This document shows, piece after piece, positions 15,260 to 21,143 of a DNA stretch of 45,560 nt; the first letter of the stretch is position 1, and every line of letters starts with the position of its first letter. The notes below the pieces were generated by a model. It saw only the letters and a program-made list of their open reading frames with translations, was not told where the DNA came from and did no database searches. The stretch is taken from the IMG/VR virus record IMGVR_UViG_3300008107_000096, positions 1 to 45,560 of that record; one strand, 5' to 3'. This DNA comes from a virus. The translations under genes were made by a program, and so were the position numbers.

Positions 15260-15307
15260 AGTATACATTATTTTTTCCATTTGAACTTGTGCGTGTACGC
15301 ACAAGTT
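15260..15307 (-). promoter_or_regulatory. Promoter with perfect inverted repeat (operator candidate)
   Basis: TATACT (15260-15265). The -35 position (15283-15288) does not match consensus but falls in a perfect inverted repeat, AACTTGTGCG-TGTA-CGCACAAGTT (15284-15307). A poor -35 inside a palindrome suggests an activator site. Confidence 0.55.
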
Positions 15308-15333
15308 TGATGCGAAATACAGGAAATATAGCC

Positions 15334-15358
15334 AAAAAAATAGGAACCTGGGTTCCTA
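15334..15358 (-). terminator. Intrinsic terminator of pstS
   Basis: Stem TAGGAACC/GGTTCCTA followed by T7 on the minus strand. Confidence 0.88.
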
Positions 15359-15403
15359 CCGCTGACTACTTATCACATTGTACGCCGTCATCAGGCGAGT
15401 ATC

Positions 15404-16405
15404 TTATTTGATCTGTGCCCAAACACGCTCACGGATCTGCTTTGTTAGTGTGTCCGGCAACGGTACATAATCCAAGTCTACTGCATCCTTCTTGCCGTTC
15501 TTGAATGCCCAGTCAAAGAACTTCAACACTTCGTTGCTAGTGGCTTTGCTCTTTGGTTCTTTGTACATGATGATAAAACTTGCAGAACTTACTGGCCAAG
15601 CATTGGGATTCTTTTGATCCACGATGCTCAAGCCCATTCCTGGAACACTGAACCAATCAGCACCATCTGCCGCGGCAGCAAATGTTACGTCATCTGGGCT
15701 TACATACTTGCCACTCTTGTTTTGTAGTTGTAAGAATACCATATTGTTTTTCTTAACATAAGCATACTCCACATACCCAATTGAGCCTTTGATACGGTTC
15801 ACATTTGCCGCAACACCTTCGTTACCCTTACCGCCTACAGAACTAGCGGCAGGCCATTTAACTGCCGCACCACGACCCACTTTGCTCAACCACTCTGGGC
15901 TAACAGTTGCAAGATAATCTGTCCAGTTAAAAGTTGTGCCCGATCCATCAGCACGATGTACAACGGTGATTTCTAAGTTAGGCAATGCCTTACCTGGATT
16001 CAATGCTACTAACTTAGGATCATTCCATTTAGCAATAGTACCCATGAACACTTCAGCCATTACAGGTCCAGTAATCTTTAATTCGCCCGGTTTAAAACCA
16101 TCCAAGTTGATAACAGGAACTGTTCCACCAATGATAGCCGGGAACTGCACTTGTCCATTCTTGTCTAAATTCTCACCTGACACAGGTGCGTCTGTGGCAC
16201 CAAAGTCAACTGTCTTTGCGTTGATTTGTCTAATGCCTCCACTACTACCAATGCTCTGATAGTTTAAGCTAACTCCTGTGGCTTTCTTATATCCTTCGGC
16301 CCATTTAGCATAGATCGGAAATGGGAATGTTGCACCCGCTCCTGTAATGTCTGCGTTTGCCGATACGGTGACTGCGGCTAATAAAATTGCTAGTAGTTTG
16401 TTCAC
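15404..16405 (-). CDS. pstS: Phosphate ABC transporter substrate-binding protein PstS
   Basis: A 333-residue periplasmic phosphate-binding protein. The signal peptide MNKLLAILLAAVTVSANA is followed directly by ADITGAGATFPFPIY, the PstS hallmark. Phosphate-binding blocks GSSGGIRQI, FGATDAPVS and HRADGSGTTFNWTDYL are all present, and the length is typical. Starts at GTG after AAGGAG. No pstC, pstA or pstB is nearby, so it would work with the host permease, as in cyanophages. A Pho box lies upstream. Confidence 0.97.
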   Translation of the reverse strand: MNKLLAILLAAVTVSANADITGAGATFPFPIYAKWAEGYKKATGVSLNYQSIGSSGGIRQINAKTVDFGATDAPVSGENLDKNGQVQFPAIIGGTVPVINLDGFKPGELKITGPVMAEVFMGTIAKWNDPKLVALNPGKALPNLEITVVHRADGSGTTFNWTDYLATVSPEWLSKVGRGAAVKWPAASSVGGKGNEGVAANVNRIKGSIGYVEYAYVKKNNMVFLQLQNKSGKYVSPDDVTFAAAADGADWFSVPGMGLSIVDQKNPNAWPVSSASFIIMYKEPKSKATSNEVLKFFDWAFKNGKKDAVDLDYVPLPDTLTKQIRERVWAQIK

Positions 16406-16451
16406 TGAGTTCTCCTTGTTGGTTGTTACACAAATATTTAAACATAAATGT

Positions 16452-16469
16452 GTTACAGTTTTGTTACAA
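16452..16469 (-). promoter_or_regulatory. Pho box (PhoB binding site) upstream of pstS
   Basis: On the minus strand TTGTAAC-AAAA-CTGTAAC: two 7-base direct repeats separated by four A/T bases, the 7-4-7 layout of a PhoB half-site pair. It lies about 47 bases before the pstS GTG. Expected effect: induction in phosphate-starved hosts. Confidence 0.75.
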
Positions 16470-16488
16470 ACTGCGTATTTCTTAAAAT
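16461..16488 (+). promoter_or_regulatory. Plus-strand promoter candidate for the lipoprotein leader
   Basis: TTGTTA (16461-16466), 16-base spacer, TAAAAT (16483-16488). Its -35 overlaps the Pho box, so PhoB binding could affect both directions. Confidence 0.4.
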
Positions 16489-16515
16489 ATTTTTACCAAA
16501 AGAAAAGGGAACACT

Positions 16516-16584
16516 ATGCTAAATAATTTTGAGACCTACATTATTAGGGAAGAGTTGCAGTCAGCTAAGAGAACTTTTTTCTAA
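16516..16584 (+). CDS. Possible 22-residue leader peptide
   Basis: ATG 16516 follows GGGA by 5 bases and opens a 22-codon frame (MLNNFETYIIREELQSAKRT, then FF, stop TAA). It ends 6 bases before a hairpin that hides the ribosome site of the next gene. It is more likely a regulatory leader than a functional peptide. Not conserved in any family I know. Confidence 0.4.
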   Translation: MLNNFETYIIREELQSAKRTFF

Positions 16585-16606
16585 GGGGTCTCCTAACAAT
16601 TAGGAG
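16531..16606 (+). promoter_or_regulatory. Leader with mutually exclusive hairpins over the lipoprotein ribosome site
   Basis: CTCCTAA (16590-16596) pairs with TTAGGAG (16600-16606), masking the AGGAG of ATG 16614. Alternatively GAGACC (16531-16536), inside the leader peptide frame, pairs with GGTCTC (16587-16592), which would break the first stem and free the site. Confidence 0.5.
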
Positions 16607-16613
16607 ATTTCTT

Positions 16614-16997
16614 ATGATTAAAATTTTGTCAGTATTATCTTTGGCTGCACTAACAGCCTGCGGGGGCGGCAATGAACCAGAATTGCCAAAAGTTGTAGAG
16701 ATACCTACACCAGTTGAATTACCCTCACCATTTGTAATCGGACCGAGTGGCACTGTTTCAGTTCCGACTATTCCCGTAGTTGGTCCCGGTGAGATGGCTA
16801 AACTTCCGTTTGTAATTGGACCTGTCAAAGGCCCAGAAGTTACAATAATTCCAAATGTTGTAATAGGACCTAGTACTGTAGTTCAACCTACAATTAATTA
16901 TTGTACAGATGGATTTGTAGTTGGGCCATGTGCGCCATTGCCTTCTACTTGCAAACCCGATGCTGGTGGTTTTGTAACAGGTCCTTGTACTCCATAA
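16614..16997 (+). CDS. Lipoprotein with VIGP repeats
   Basis: A 127-residue plus-strand protein. The signal peptide ends with lipobox LTAC (C16), followed by a Gly linker. The mature part is Pro/Val-rich with repeats of FVIGP, VVGP, VVIGP and FVVGP about every 15-20 residues, and four Cys in the last third (NYCTDGFVVGPC, STCKPDAGG, GPCTP) that may form disulfides. No known family. It is likely an extended surface or periplasmic lipoprotein. Expression seems controlled by its leader. Confidence 0.8.
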   Translation: MIKILSVLSLAALTACGGGNEPELPKVVEIPTPVELPSPFVIGPSGTVSVPTIPVVGPGEMAKLPFVIGPVKGPEVTIIPNVVIGPSTVVQPTINYCTDGFVVGPCAPLPSTCKPDAGGFVTGPCTP

Positions 16998-17023
16998 AAA
17001 TAGGCTCCTAGGAGCCTATTTTT
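16996..17023. terminator. Bidirectional terminator shared by lipoprotein and tmRNA genes
   Basis: A perfect 28-base palindrome: AAAAATAGGCTCCT and its reverse complement. It gives a GC-rich hairpin with T5 in both directions. It contains the last bases of the lipoprotein stop codon. Confidence 0.92.
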
Positions 17024-17025
17024 GA

Positions 17026-17384
17026 GTTTCTGTTACGAGGTATGTCTTACCCTAGGTAGCCTTTATCAAGCTGCCAATGCGAACTGTGAGTCGTTTGCGT
17101 TTACTTTGTTTTGCTTCTTCGACCGGAAAATCCTACTGTCAAGACTAGCTTGCTTCAGATCATGCCTCCAATCCTAACGGCTTCTACATTGCCGGACTGT
17201 CCATTTCATTACTCTTGACCCAATCGATCCTGTGTCAGGCCCATTATAAAACATACTGGATTGGTGTCACTCGATATTACACTACCTTCTTAGACACAGA
17301 TAGTAACCAATATGCTTTATGGTGGACCTGGCGGGCACTGCCCCCGCGTCTTGAATCCTTTTCAATCTACTTCATACAGTCTTA
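17026..17384 (-). ncRNA. ssrA: Circularly permuted (two-piece) tmRNA
   Basis: Acceptor piece first (~17384-17320): T arm GCGGG/CCCGC, 3' acceptor strand CAGGTCC and encoded ACCA ending at 17320. Then a 77-base spacer, whose ATAAAGCATA/TATGTTTTAT ends pair. Then the coding piece from 17242: GGGCCTG pairs fully with CAGGTCC, with the third pair G-U, the alanine identity element. Then GGATCGATTGGG (tmRNA D-region), a GGC...GCC pseudoknot region and the tag frame. TTGGGTC (17223-17217) pairs with GATTCAA (17357-17351) and ACAGTC (17200-17195) with GACTGT (17381-17376), joining the two pieces. Consensus promoter upstream, terminator downstream. It rescues stalled ribosomes together with SmpB. Permuted tmRNAs are known in alphaproteobacteria, some cyanobacteria and some betaproteobacteria. 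Confidence 0.95.
17063..17098 (-). other. tmRNA proteolysis tag frame (ANDSQFALAA, two stops)
   Basis: Resume codon GCA at 17098-17096, then AAC GAC TCA CAG TTC GCA TTG GCA GCT, TGA, TAA: tag ANDSQFALAA. The upstream TAAAC keeps the -5 U, -4 A and -1 C seen before the resume codon in E. coli (TAGTC). The LAA end is the ClpX recognition signal. Confidence 0.93.
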
Positions 17385-17390
17385 ACTTAC

Positions 17391-17419
17391 ATTATATATT
17401 TATTTTTGGGCACTGTCAA
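17391..17419 (-). promoter_or_regulatory. Consensus sigma-70 promoter of the tmRNA gene
   Basis: TTGACA (17414-17419), 17-base spacer, TATAAT (17391-17396): exact consensus in both boxes. Predicted start near 17384, at the 5' end of the acceptor piece. Confidence 0.93.
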
Positions 17420-17423
17420 TTTA

Positions 17424-18008
17424 TTACAAAACTTTTTTAATATAATCTAACACTATGGTAACCACTTGATTACTTAGGACTACTTCATAATGATTTAACG
17501 GCACTTCAATCAAATCAAAATCTTTTCTATACTGCATGCTTTCAATGGTTACCACACCGTCATTTGGTTCAATGATCCAGGGACTTTGTCCTTTTGTAGT
17601 AACCACATTGGTCCAATTTGGCGGTGCTGGCAATGTTTTTGCGGCCATCATTGGACTGCTCATTGTGCCAATATCTTTCATCAATTTACTAAAAGGTAAA
17701 AAATATTTGGCATAGTCTGCTTGGCTACATCCGCCATATGGAGTACTCAATGATATTCCGCCAATGGTTCGATCGGCATAATGCTTGGCCAAATGCAGTG
17801 CATATATACCACCAAGACTGTGAGACACAAACAGTAAACGTTCAGTATCATCCAATTGACCATACATTTGATTTACATTGTGTTCAAACCCGTTGGCACT
17901 ATTATATTCCAGTGCAACATCTGGTTCTTCACAATGTTCTCTAACAAACTGTCTGATATAATTAAAACTCTCGGCCGTTGCGCTGGCGCCGTGTATATAA
18001 ACTATCAT
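17424..18008 (-). CDS. Alpha/beta hydrolase
   Basis: A 194-residue protein. IVYIHGASATAESF gives the oxyanion-hole HG, FVSHSLGGIYAL the nucleophile elbow (S-H-S-L-G-G), and the C-terminal PLNHYEVVLS a likely catalytic His. It is probably an esterase or lipase-like enzyme acting on a small ester; substrate unknown. No signal peptide. Its ATG overlaps the stop of the 36-residue membrane peptide gene (ATGA), so the two are co-translated. The 3' end abuts the tmRNA promoter. Confidence 0.82.
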   Translation of the reverse strand: MIVYIHGASATAESFNYIRQFVREHCEEPDVALEYNSANGFEHNVNQMYGQLDDTERLLFVSHSLGGIYALHLAKHYADRTIGGISLSTPYGGCSQADYAKYFLPFSKLMKDIGTMSSPMMAAKTLPAPPNWTNVVTTKGQSPWIIEPNDGVVTIESMQYRKDFDLIEVPLNHYEVVLSNQVVTIVLDYIKKVL

Positions 18009-18115
18009 TGGTTGTCGTCTGATGCAGGGTCATCTTGACCAGACTTGTAATCCATTATCCAATAGATTGCGCCTGCGCCAAGTGTTCCAACAATTATCCA
18101 AAAAAGGTAAGTCAT
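18005..18115 (-). CDS. 36-residue membrane peptide
   Basis: ATG 18115 to TGA 18005. MTYLFWIIVGTLGAGAIYWI forms one membrane helix, followed by an acidic tail (DYKSGQDDPASDD). It overlaps the hydrolase start by 4 bases. It could anchor or regulate the hydrolase; no family known. Confidence 0.65.
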   Translation of the reverse strand: MTYLFWIIVGTLGAGAIYWIMDYKSGQDDPASDDNQ

Positions 18116-18162
18116 AAAACTATTTATTCAAACATGTAAACGTAAAACAATAGTAAGGCGTT

Positions 18163-18191
18163 ATTATAGTATACAGAACTAATTCTGTATA
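18163..18191. promoter_or_regulatory. Divergent promoter region with inverted repeat
   Basis: TATACAGAA-CTAA-TTCTGTATA (18170-18191), a perfect 9-base inverted repeat, lies beside TATAAT on the minus strand (18163-18168) and TATAGT on the plus strand (18165-18170). It separates the hydrolase pair from the exported-protein gene and could be an operator for both. Confidence 0.5.
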
Positions 18192-18212
18192 TTAACCTAA
18201 AAGGAATTTATC

Positions 18213-18410
18213 ATGAAATTGATCGCAACTTTAATCGCTACCACATTCGCTGTTACCGCTTTTGCTCAGGCTCCTGCCAAGAAAGAAGAAAAGAAGGCCG
18301 ATGCCAAGCCTGCTGTTACAGCACCAGCAACGCCTGCCAAAAGTGAGCCTGCTAAGAAAGACGCACCTAAAGCAGACGCCAAAGCCGCTCCGGCCCCGGC
18401 ATCCAAATAA
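18213..18410 (+). CDS. Exported Ala/Lys/Pro-rich small protein
   Basis: A 65-residue plus-strand protein. Signal peptide MKLIATLIATTFAVTAFA, then a low-complexity mature part of Lys, Ala and Pro (PAKKEEKKADAKP). Such polycationic periplasmic peptides are common in betaproteobacteria. It starts after AAAGGA. It may extend into the next frame by a +1 shift at its stop codon (see 18262-18588). Confidence 0.75.
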   Translation: MKLIATLIATTFAVTAFAQAPAKKEEKKADAKPAVTAPATPAKSEPAKKDAPKADAKAAPAPASK

Positions 18411-18588
18411 TCTAGATGACAATGATGACTTCATAATAGACGATGAAGTCACATTTGGACGTAATCGGAAGAGTGAAGAGTTTGGTAAACTAATACACAA
18501 CGATGAAGAGCTTTCCGATTATGTTCTAGCTAGATTGCGTCAGGCCCGTATGTTGGCCTTAGAAAAATATCAAGAAGTTTGGGGTTAA
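18262..18588 (+). CDS. C-terminal protein domain in the +1 frame, start uncertain
   Basis: From about 18412 this frame reads like a genuine protein (DDNDDFIIDDEVTFG, then LSDYVLARLRQARMLALEKY): acidic, then helical. There is no ATG, GTG or TTG start in frame between 18301 and the domain. Upstream, the frame merely shadows the exported-protein gene and is Arg/Pro-rich and implausible. Options: +1 frameshift at the AAATAA stop of 18213-18410, a non-standard start, or an assembly indel. The end lies in the terminator stem. Confidence 0.5.
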   Translation: MLRLLPRKKKRRPMPSLLLQHQQRLPKVSLLRKTHLKQTPKPLRPRHPNNLDDNDDFIIDDEVTFGRNRKSEEFGKLIHNDEELSDYVLARLRQARMLALEKYQEVWG

Positions 18589-18606
18589 ACTCAAACTTCT
18601 TTTTTT
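18572..18606 (+). terminator. Intrinsic terminator
   Basis: Stem AAGAAGTTTG/CAAACTTCTT, 10-base loop, then T6-7. It overlaps the end of the plus-strand frame. Confidence 0.88.
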
Positions 18607-18614
18607 ATGGTCAT

Positions 18615-18639
18615 AAAAAAGCGGCACCGGGTGCCGCTT
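18615..18639 (-). terminator. Intrinsic terminator
   Basis: Stem AAGCGGCACC/GGTGCCGCTT followed by T6 on the minus strand. It ends the 18658-18996 transcript and faces the plus-strand terminator. Confidence 0.9.
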
Positions 18640-18657
18640 GCCGCAAGCCATTGCCGT

Positions 18658-18996
18658 TTACTCTGTGGCTTCTACTTGTGCGCGAGCCTTGATGGCCTCA
18701 AGACTAGGCTTGGCCTTGGCCTTGGATGCAGTCTTGGTAACCTTGACTACATCGGCGCCGTTGTATTTGGCATCGGCTGTATCAATAGCCACACGGTACT
18801 CGCTGTTCTCGTAGAGAGCAGAAGTCTTAAGGAAAGTAACTGCATCAGCCTTGCTCATTGCAGTAGGCAATTCCAACAGTTCGATATCGCTATGACCGGT
18901 TTTAACCAGTACCTTGACACGAGTCATGTCGTTAGCAAAGCGAACTTTGAAAGAGCCCTTGAGCTTGGAAACACCAGTAATTTTAAAAGTAGACAT
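18658..18996 (-). CDS. Conserved phage protein (MSTFKITGVSKLKG type)
   Basis: A 112-residue protein starting at ATG 18996, 8 bases after GGAG; a longer reading from 19041 lacks a site. The N-terminal block MSTFKITGVSKLKGSFKVRFAND recurs (with variation) in many T4-like phages. A beta-rich half is followed by an Ala/Lys-rich tail (ASKAKAKPSLEAIKARAQ). Function unknown. Driven by the promoter at 19055-19084. Confidence 0.8.
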   Translation of the reverse strand: MSTFKITGVSKLKGSFKVRFANDMTRVKVLVKTGHSDIELLELPTAMSKADAVTFLKTSALYENSEYRVAIDTADAKYNGADVVKVTKTASKAKAKPSLEAIKARAQVEATE

Positions 18997-19054
18997 TGAA
19001 AAACTCCAAAAAGTTAAGTTTGAAAAACACCGCTGAACCATTCAGCGTATCACT

Positions 19055-19084
19055 ATTATACCATAAAACGAGCATTTAGGTCAA
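19055..19084 (-). promoter_or_regulatory. Sigma-70 promoter
   Basis: TTGACC (19079-19084), 18-base spacer, TATAAT (19055-19060). It lacks the TTCGAA spacer palindrome of the cassette promoters. Confidence 0.8.
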
Positions 19085-19116
19085 CCAATTTTTGGCTAAT
19101 AGTTTTACCGAAAATT

Positions 19117-19329
19117 CTAGACAGTTGCCCGTTCTAGAACGCTAATAACCCTACAACTATTGTGGTTACCTCGGGGAGAAGTGACCCTATAGATTGCATG
19201 GTTAACATCTTGGGCGTCCACCATAATGGTCTCAATGGACCTGGCGGCCGCCTCAAGTTGTTCTTTTGTGCAGTTGTCGGACAAGTGTTCAAAATTGCCC
19301 ACTGCAAATGTTACATAAAAATCTTTCAT
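19117..19329 (-). CDS. Small hypothetical protein
   Basis: A 70-residue protein: MKDFYVTFAVGNFEHLSDN, QLEAAARSIETIMVDAQDV, then IYRVTSPRGNHNSCRVI. A ferredoxin-like beta-alpha-beta pattern is possible. Its ATG overlaps the stop of the 43-residue membrane peptide (TAATG). Function unknown. Confidence 0.65.
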   Translation of the reverse strand: MKDFYVTFAVGNFEHLSDNCTKEQLEAAARSIETIMVDAQDVNHAIYRVTSPRGNHNSCRVISVLERATV

Positions 19330-19460
19330 TATTCTTTTACCGTATTTGAAATGGAATCCTTTGCTGTATTTAACAGTTTGTCTCCGGCTTTTACAAGCCC
19401 AGATAAACCAACTGTGGCAACAACCACTCCAATTGCAATACCAATGAGTAAATTACGCAT
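19329..19460 (-). CDS. 43-residue membrane peptide
   Basis: MRNLLIGIAIGVVVATVGLSG forms one membrane helix, then a charged amphipathic tail (VKAGDKLLNTAKDSISN). It overlaps the upstream gene by 8 bases and the downstream one by 1. Peptides with this 'MRNLLIGIA.GVV' start are frequent in large phages. Role unknown. Confidence 0.75.
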   Translation of the reverse strand: MRNLLIGIAIGVVVATVGLSGLVKAGDKLLNTAKDSISNTVKE

Positions 19461-20148
19461 GTTCAGCCTTTACATAGTTAAGATTGGTAACTTTAGCACC
19501 GCTATGGAAACGACTCACTTCAAGTCGTTTAATTTTACCACTGATACGACCACTGACTGCAACATGTTCTTTGCTGGTCAAAAACTGAATTAAATTGCCC
19601 TGTTCGTCTTGACCAAACGCCGACCAGCAGTTAAATGCCTGAAGGTATCTTTTATTGATCAGTGTAAAGTTAACAAAGATTTTTTGACCTTCACTGCCCA
19701 AAAATTGGCTGGTCAAACTGGCCGCCATGGTTTTTTCAGCCTGCTGTTCGGCTTCCGTCATGCGTTGATATGTTTGTGGCAAGAATGCCATCAGTCCGCA
19801 ATCACGAGCTGTGCAAGATTCCTGTTCTAGAGCTGTATACAGACTAAACATAAAATCTGAAACTCGACGGTCAGAAATTTTACGCAAAACAATATCGTTC
19901 TTGAGTGCCGCAATTGCCGCATCGGCCTGCAAGCGGTCTTCGTCTGTGACAGACAATTTAACACCTTCGGCGTCAGGAACAAAAGAATTATACATCAAAG
20001 TCTTGTTGGCAGTGACTTCAATGAACGAATCAGATGCTTTGTCAAACACACGACTGTCACGATGTAAAGTTCCGTTAACACGTTGAGCCGCAAATGCCAG
20101 CACAGCCAACTCACGAGTTGCAATAGTAACAGATTGACGTTTGGTCAT
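19453..20148 (-). CDS. Conserved phage hypothetical protein
   Basis: A 231-residue protein. Helical N-terminal half (TIATRELAVLAFAAQRVNG, DEDRLQADAAIAALKND) and a beta-rich C-terminal third (FVNFTLINKRYLQAF, HVAVSGRISGKIKRLE) that looks like a small nucleic-acid-binding barrel. The middle has a Cys-rich turn (ESCTARDCGLMAF). Function unknown. It is part of the dense 19.1-20.8 kb unit. Confidence 0.7.
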   Translation of the reverse strand: MTKRQSVTIATRELAVLAFAAQRVNGTLHRDSRVFDKASDSFIEVTANKTLMYNSFVPDAEGVKLSVTDEDRLQADAAIAALKNDIVLRKISDRRVSDFMFSLYTALEQESCTARDCGLMAFLPQTYQRMTEAEQQAEKTMAASLTSQFLGSEGQKIFVNFTLINKRYLQAFNCWSAFGQDEQGNLIQFLTSKEHVAVSGRISGKIKRLEVSRFHSGAKVTNLNYVKAEHA

Positions 20149-20150
20149 GA

Positions 20151-20291
20151 TTACACCATGTGAAAAGGATTACGACGACGCAGGTGTGCATTAGCGGATT
20201 CTCGGCTGTCAAAGCGACCCGAGATTGGCGTCTGATGTGCGCCACGCACAATGTACCAACCACCCAACAATGCATTATACACGACTTTCAT
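20151..20291 (-). CDS. 46-residue hypothetical protein
   Basis: ATG 20291 to TAA 20151: MKVVYNALLGGWYIVRGAHQ, then TPISGRFDSRESANAHLRRR. The layout 'W-Y-I-V-R-G ... G-R-F-x-S-R-E-x-A' suggests a small beta-beta-alpha module. It overlaps the preceding gene's stop by one base. Function unknown. Confidence 0.7.
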   Translation of the reverse strand: MKVVYNALLGGWYIVRGAHQTPISGRFDSRESANAHLRRRNPFHMV

Positions 20292-20551
20292 TATACTGTC
20301 TCCGCTGTTTTAGGAAAACGATCATATGCTTCGCTGGCTCCATCGCAGGAAAATTTGCTAGAGCCAAATTGGTTGATTACATGCACAAGGATGTCATCAT
20401 ACGCCGCCCACTCAATGCACTCTTTGCGAGCTGTTTGAAAGTTGTTGGTAGTCAACAATACTTGTCGACCCAAGAAGTCAACGTCTGCATCTTCCTTAGA
20501 AGACACCTCAGTGACCACTCGATATTTGTAAGGCATGTTACCGTATCTCAT
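20291..20551 (-). CDS. Hypothetical protein
   Basis: An 86-residue protein: YKYRVVTEVSSKEDADVDF, QVLLTTNNFQTARKECIEWA and YDDILVHVINQFGSSKF. It has an alternating beta/alpha pattern. Adjacent starts and stops overlap by one base on both sides (TAATG). Function unknown. Confidence 0.68.
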   Translation of the reverse strand: MRYGNMPYKYRVVTEVSSKEDADVDFLGRQVLLTTNNFQTARKECIEWAAYDDILVHVINQFGSSKFSCDGASEAYDRFPKTAETV

Positions 20552-20832
20552 TATACGGCCTCCAACATGTTGGCTGGAACCTTGAACAACATTTGACCAG
20601 TGTCAACTGTCACAAACTTGATGGCAATTTTACGAACGGTGCCAGTGTAGGTACGACCGTTTCGGTTGCTGGTAAATTTGACATTGGCACCAATTGAAAA
20701 TTCACGTTTCTTTTGTTGCGTGAGTTGAGCACGAGCATATCGAATCGCATCGCTAATGCTGGTCAGTTGTTCGTTTGTAAAATTGCTAAACATGATTGAA
20801 GTGTTAACTTCTTGAATGGTTGCATATGACAT
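20551..20832 (-). CDS. KOW/SH3-like small phage protein
   Basis: A 93-residue protein. A helical N-terminal half (FTNEQLTSISDAIRYARAQL) is followed by a beta-barrel-like segment FSIGANVKFTSNRNGRTYTG and TVRKIAIKFVTVDTG, which resembles KOW or SH3-like modules. It may bind RNA or protein. First gene after a cassette-B promoter (leader AAAAAGGAGTTC). Confidence 0.75.
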   Translation of the reverse strand: MSYATIQEVNTSIMFSNFTNEQLTSISDAIRYARAQLTQQKKREFSIGANVKFTSNRNGRTYTGTVRKIAIKFVTVDTGQMLFKVPANMLEAV

Positions 20833-20862
20833 GGTGAACTCCTTTTTATTTACAATACCTAA

Positions 20863-20891
20863 AGTATAACAAAATTCGAATTAATGGTCAA
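20863..20891 (-). promoter_or_regulatory. Sigma-70 promoter, cassette type B with TTCGAA spacer
   Basis: TTGACC (20886-20891), 17-base spacer containing ATTAATTCGAATT, TATACT (20863-20868). Confidence 0.85.
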
Positions 20892-20924
20892 GTTCGAAAT
20901 TGTTGTAAAAATACAACTTTTTGT

Positions 20925-21113
20925 TTAGTTAGTACTTGCTAACCTGGTAAAGTCCAGTTCTGCTAACACAATTTCTAACGCTCTGACTTCCTGCGTCAGC
21001 AGTTCGCGATCAAACCGAGCGTGTTGCATTTTTGCAACAATTTCAGCAGTATCTTCAATGTCATAATAATTGCCATACCGTTTGACTAACGCCAATGCAT
21101 CCAAGTAGTTCAT
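20925..21113 (-). CDS. Small helical hypothetical protein
   Basis: A 62-residue protein from ATG 21113, 8 bases after GGAG: MNYLDALALVKRYGNYYDIE, then a long helix (RELLTQEVRALEIVLAELDF) suited to dimerisation. A reading from 21137 would begin inside the promoter's transcript start. Function unknown. Confidence 0.68.
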   Translation of the reverse strand: MNYLDALALVKRYGNYYDIEDTAEIVAKMQHARFDRELLTQEVRALEIVLAELDFTRLASTN

Positions 21114-21143
21114 TACACGACTCCGTATTTTTAACATGTTTGT

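Noticed and set aside
16516-16584. Calling the 22-codon frame a functional peptide
   Set aside because: No family, weak ribosome site, and its position before a masking hairpin fits a leader better; listed with low confidence.
18121-18128. AATAAATA box as a late promoter for the 36-residue peptide
   Set aside because: It lies only 6 bases from the ATG, too close compared with the 21-28 bases at the perfect boxes.
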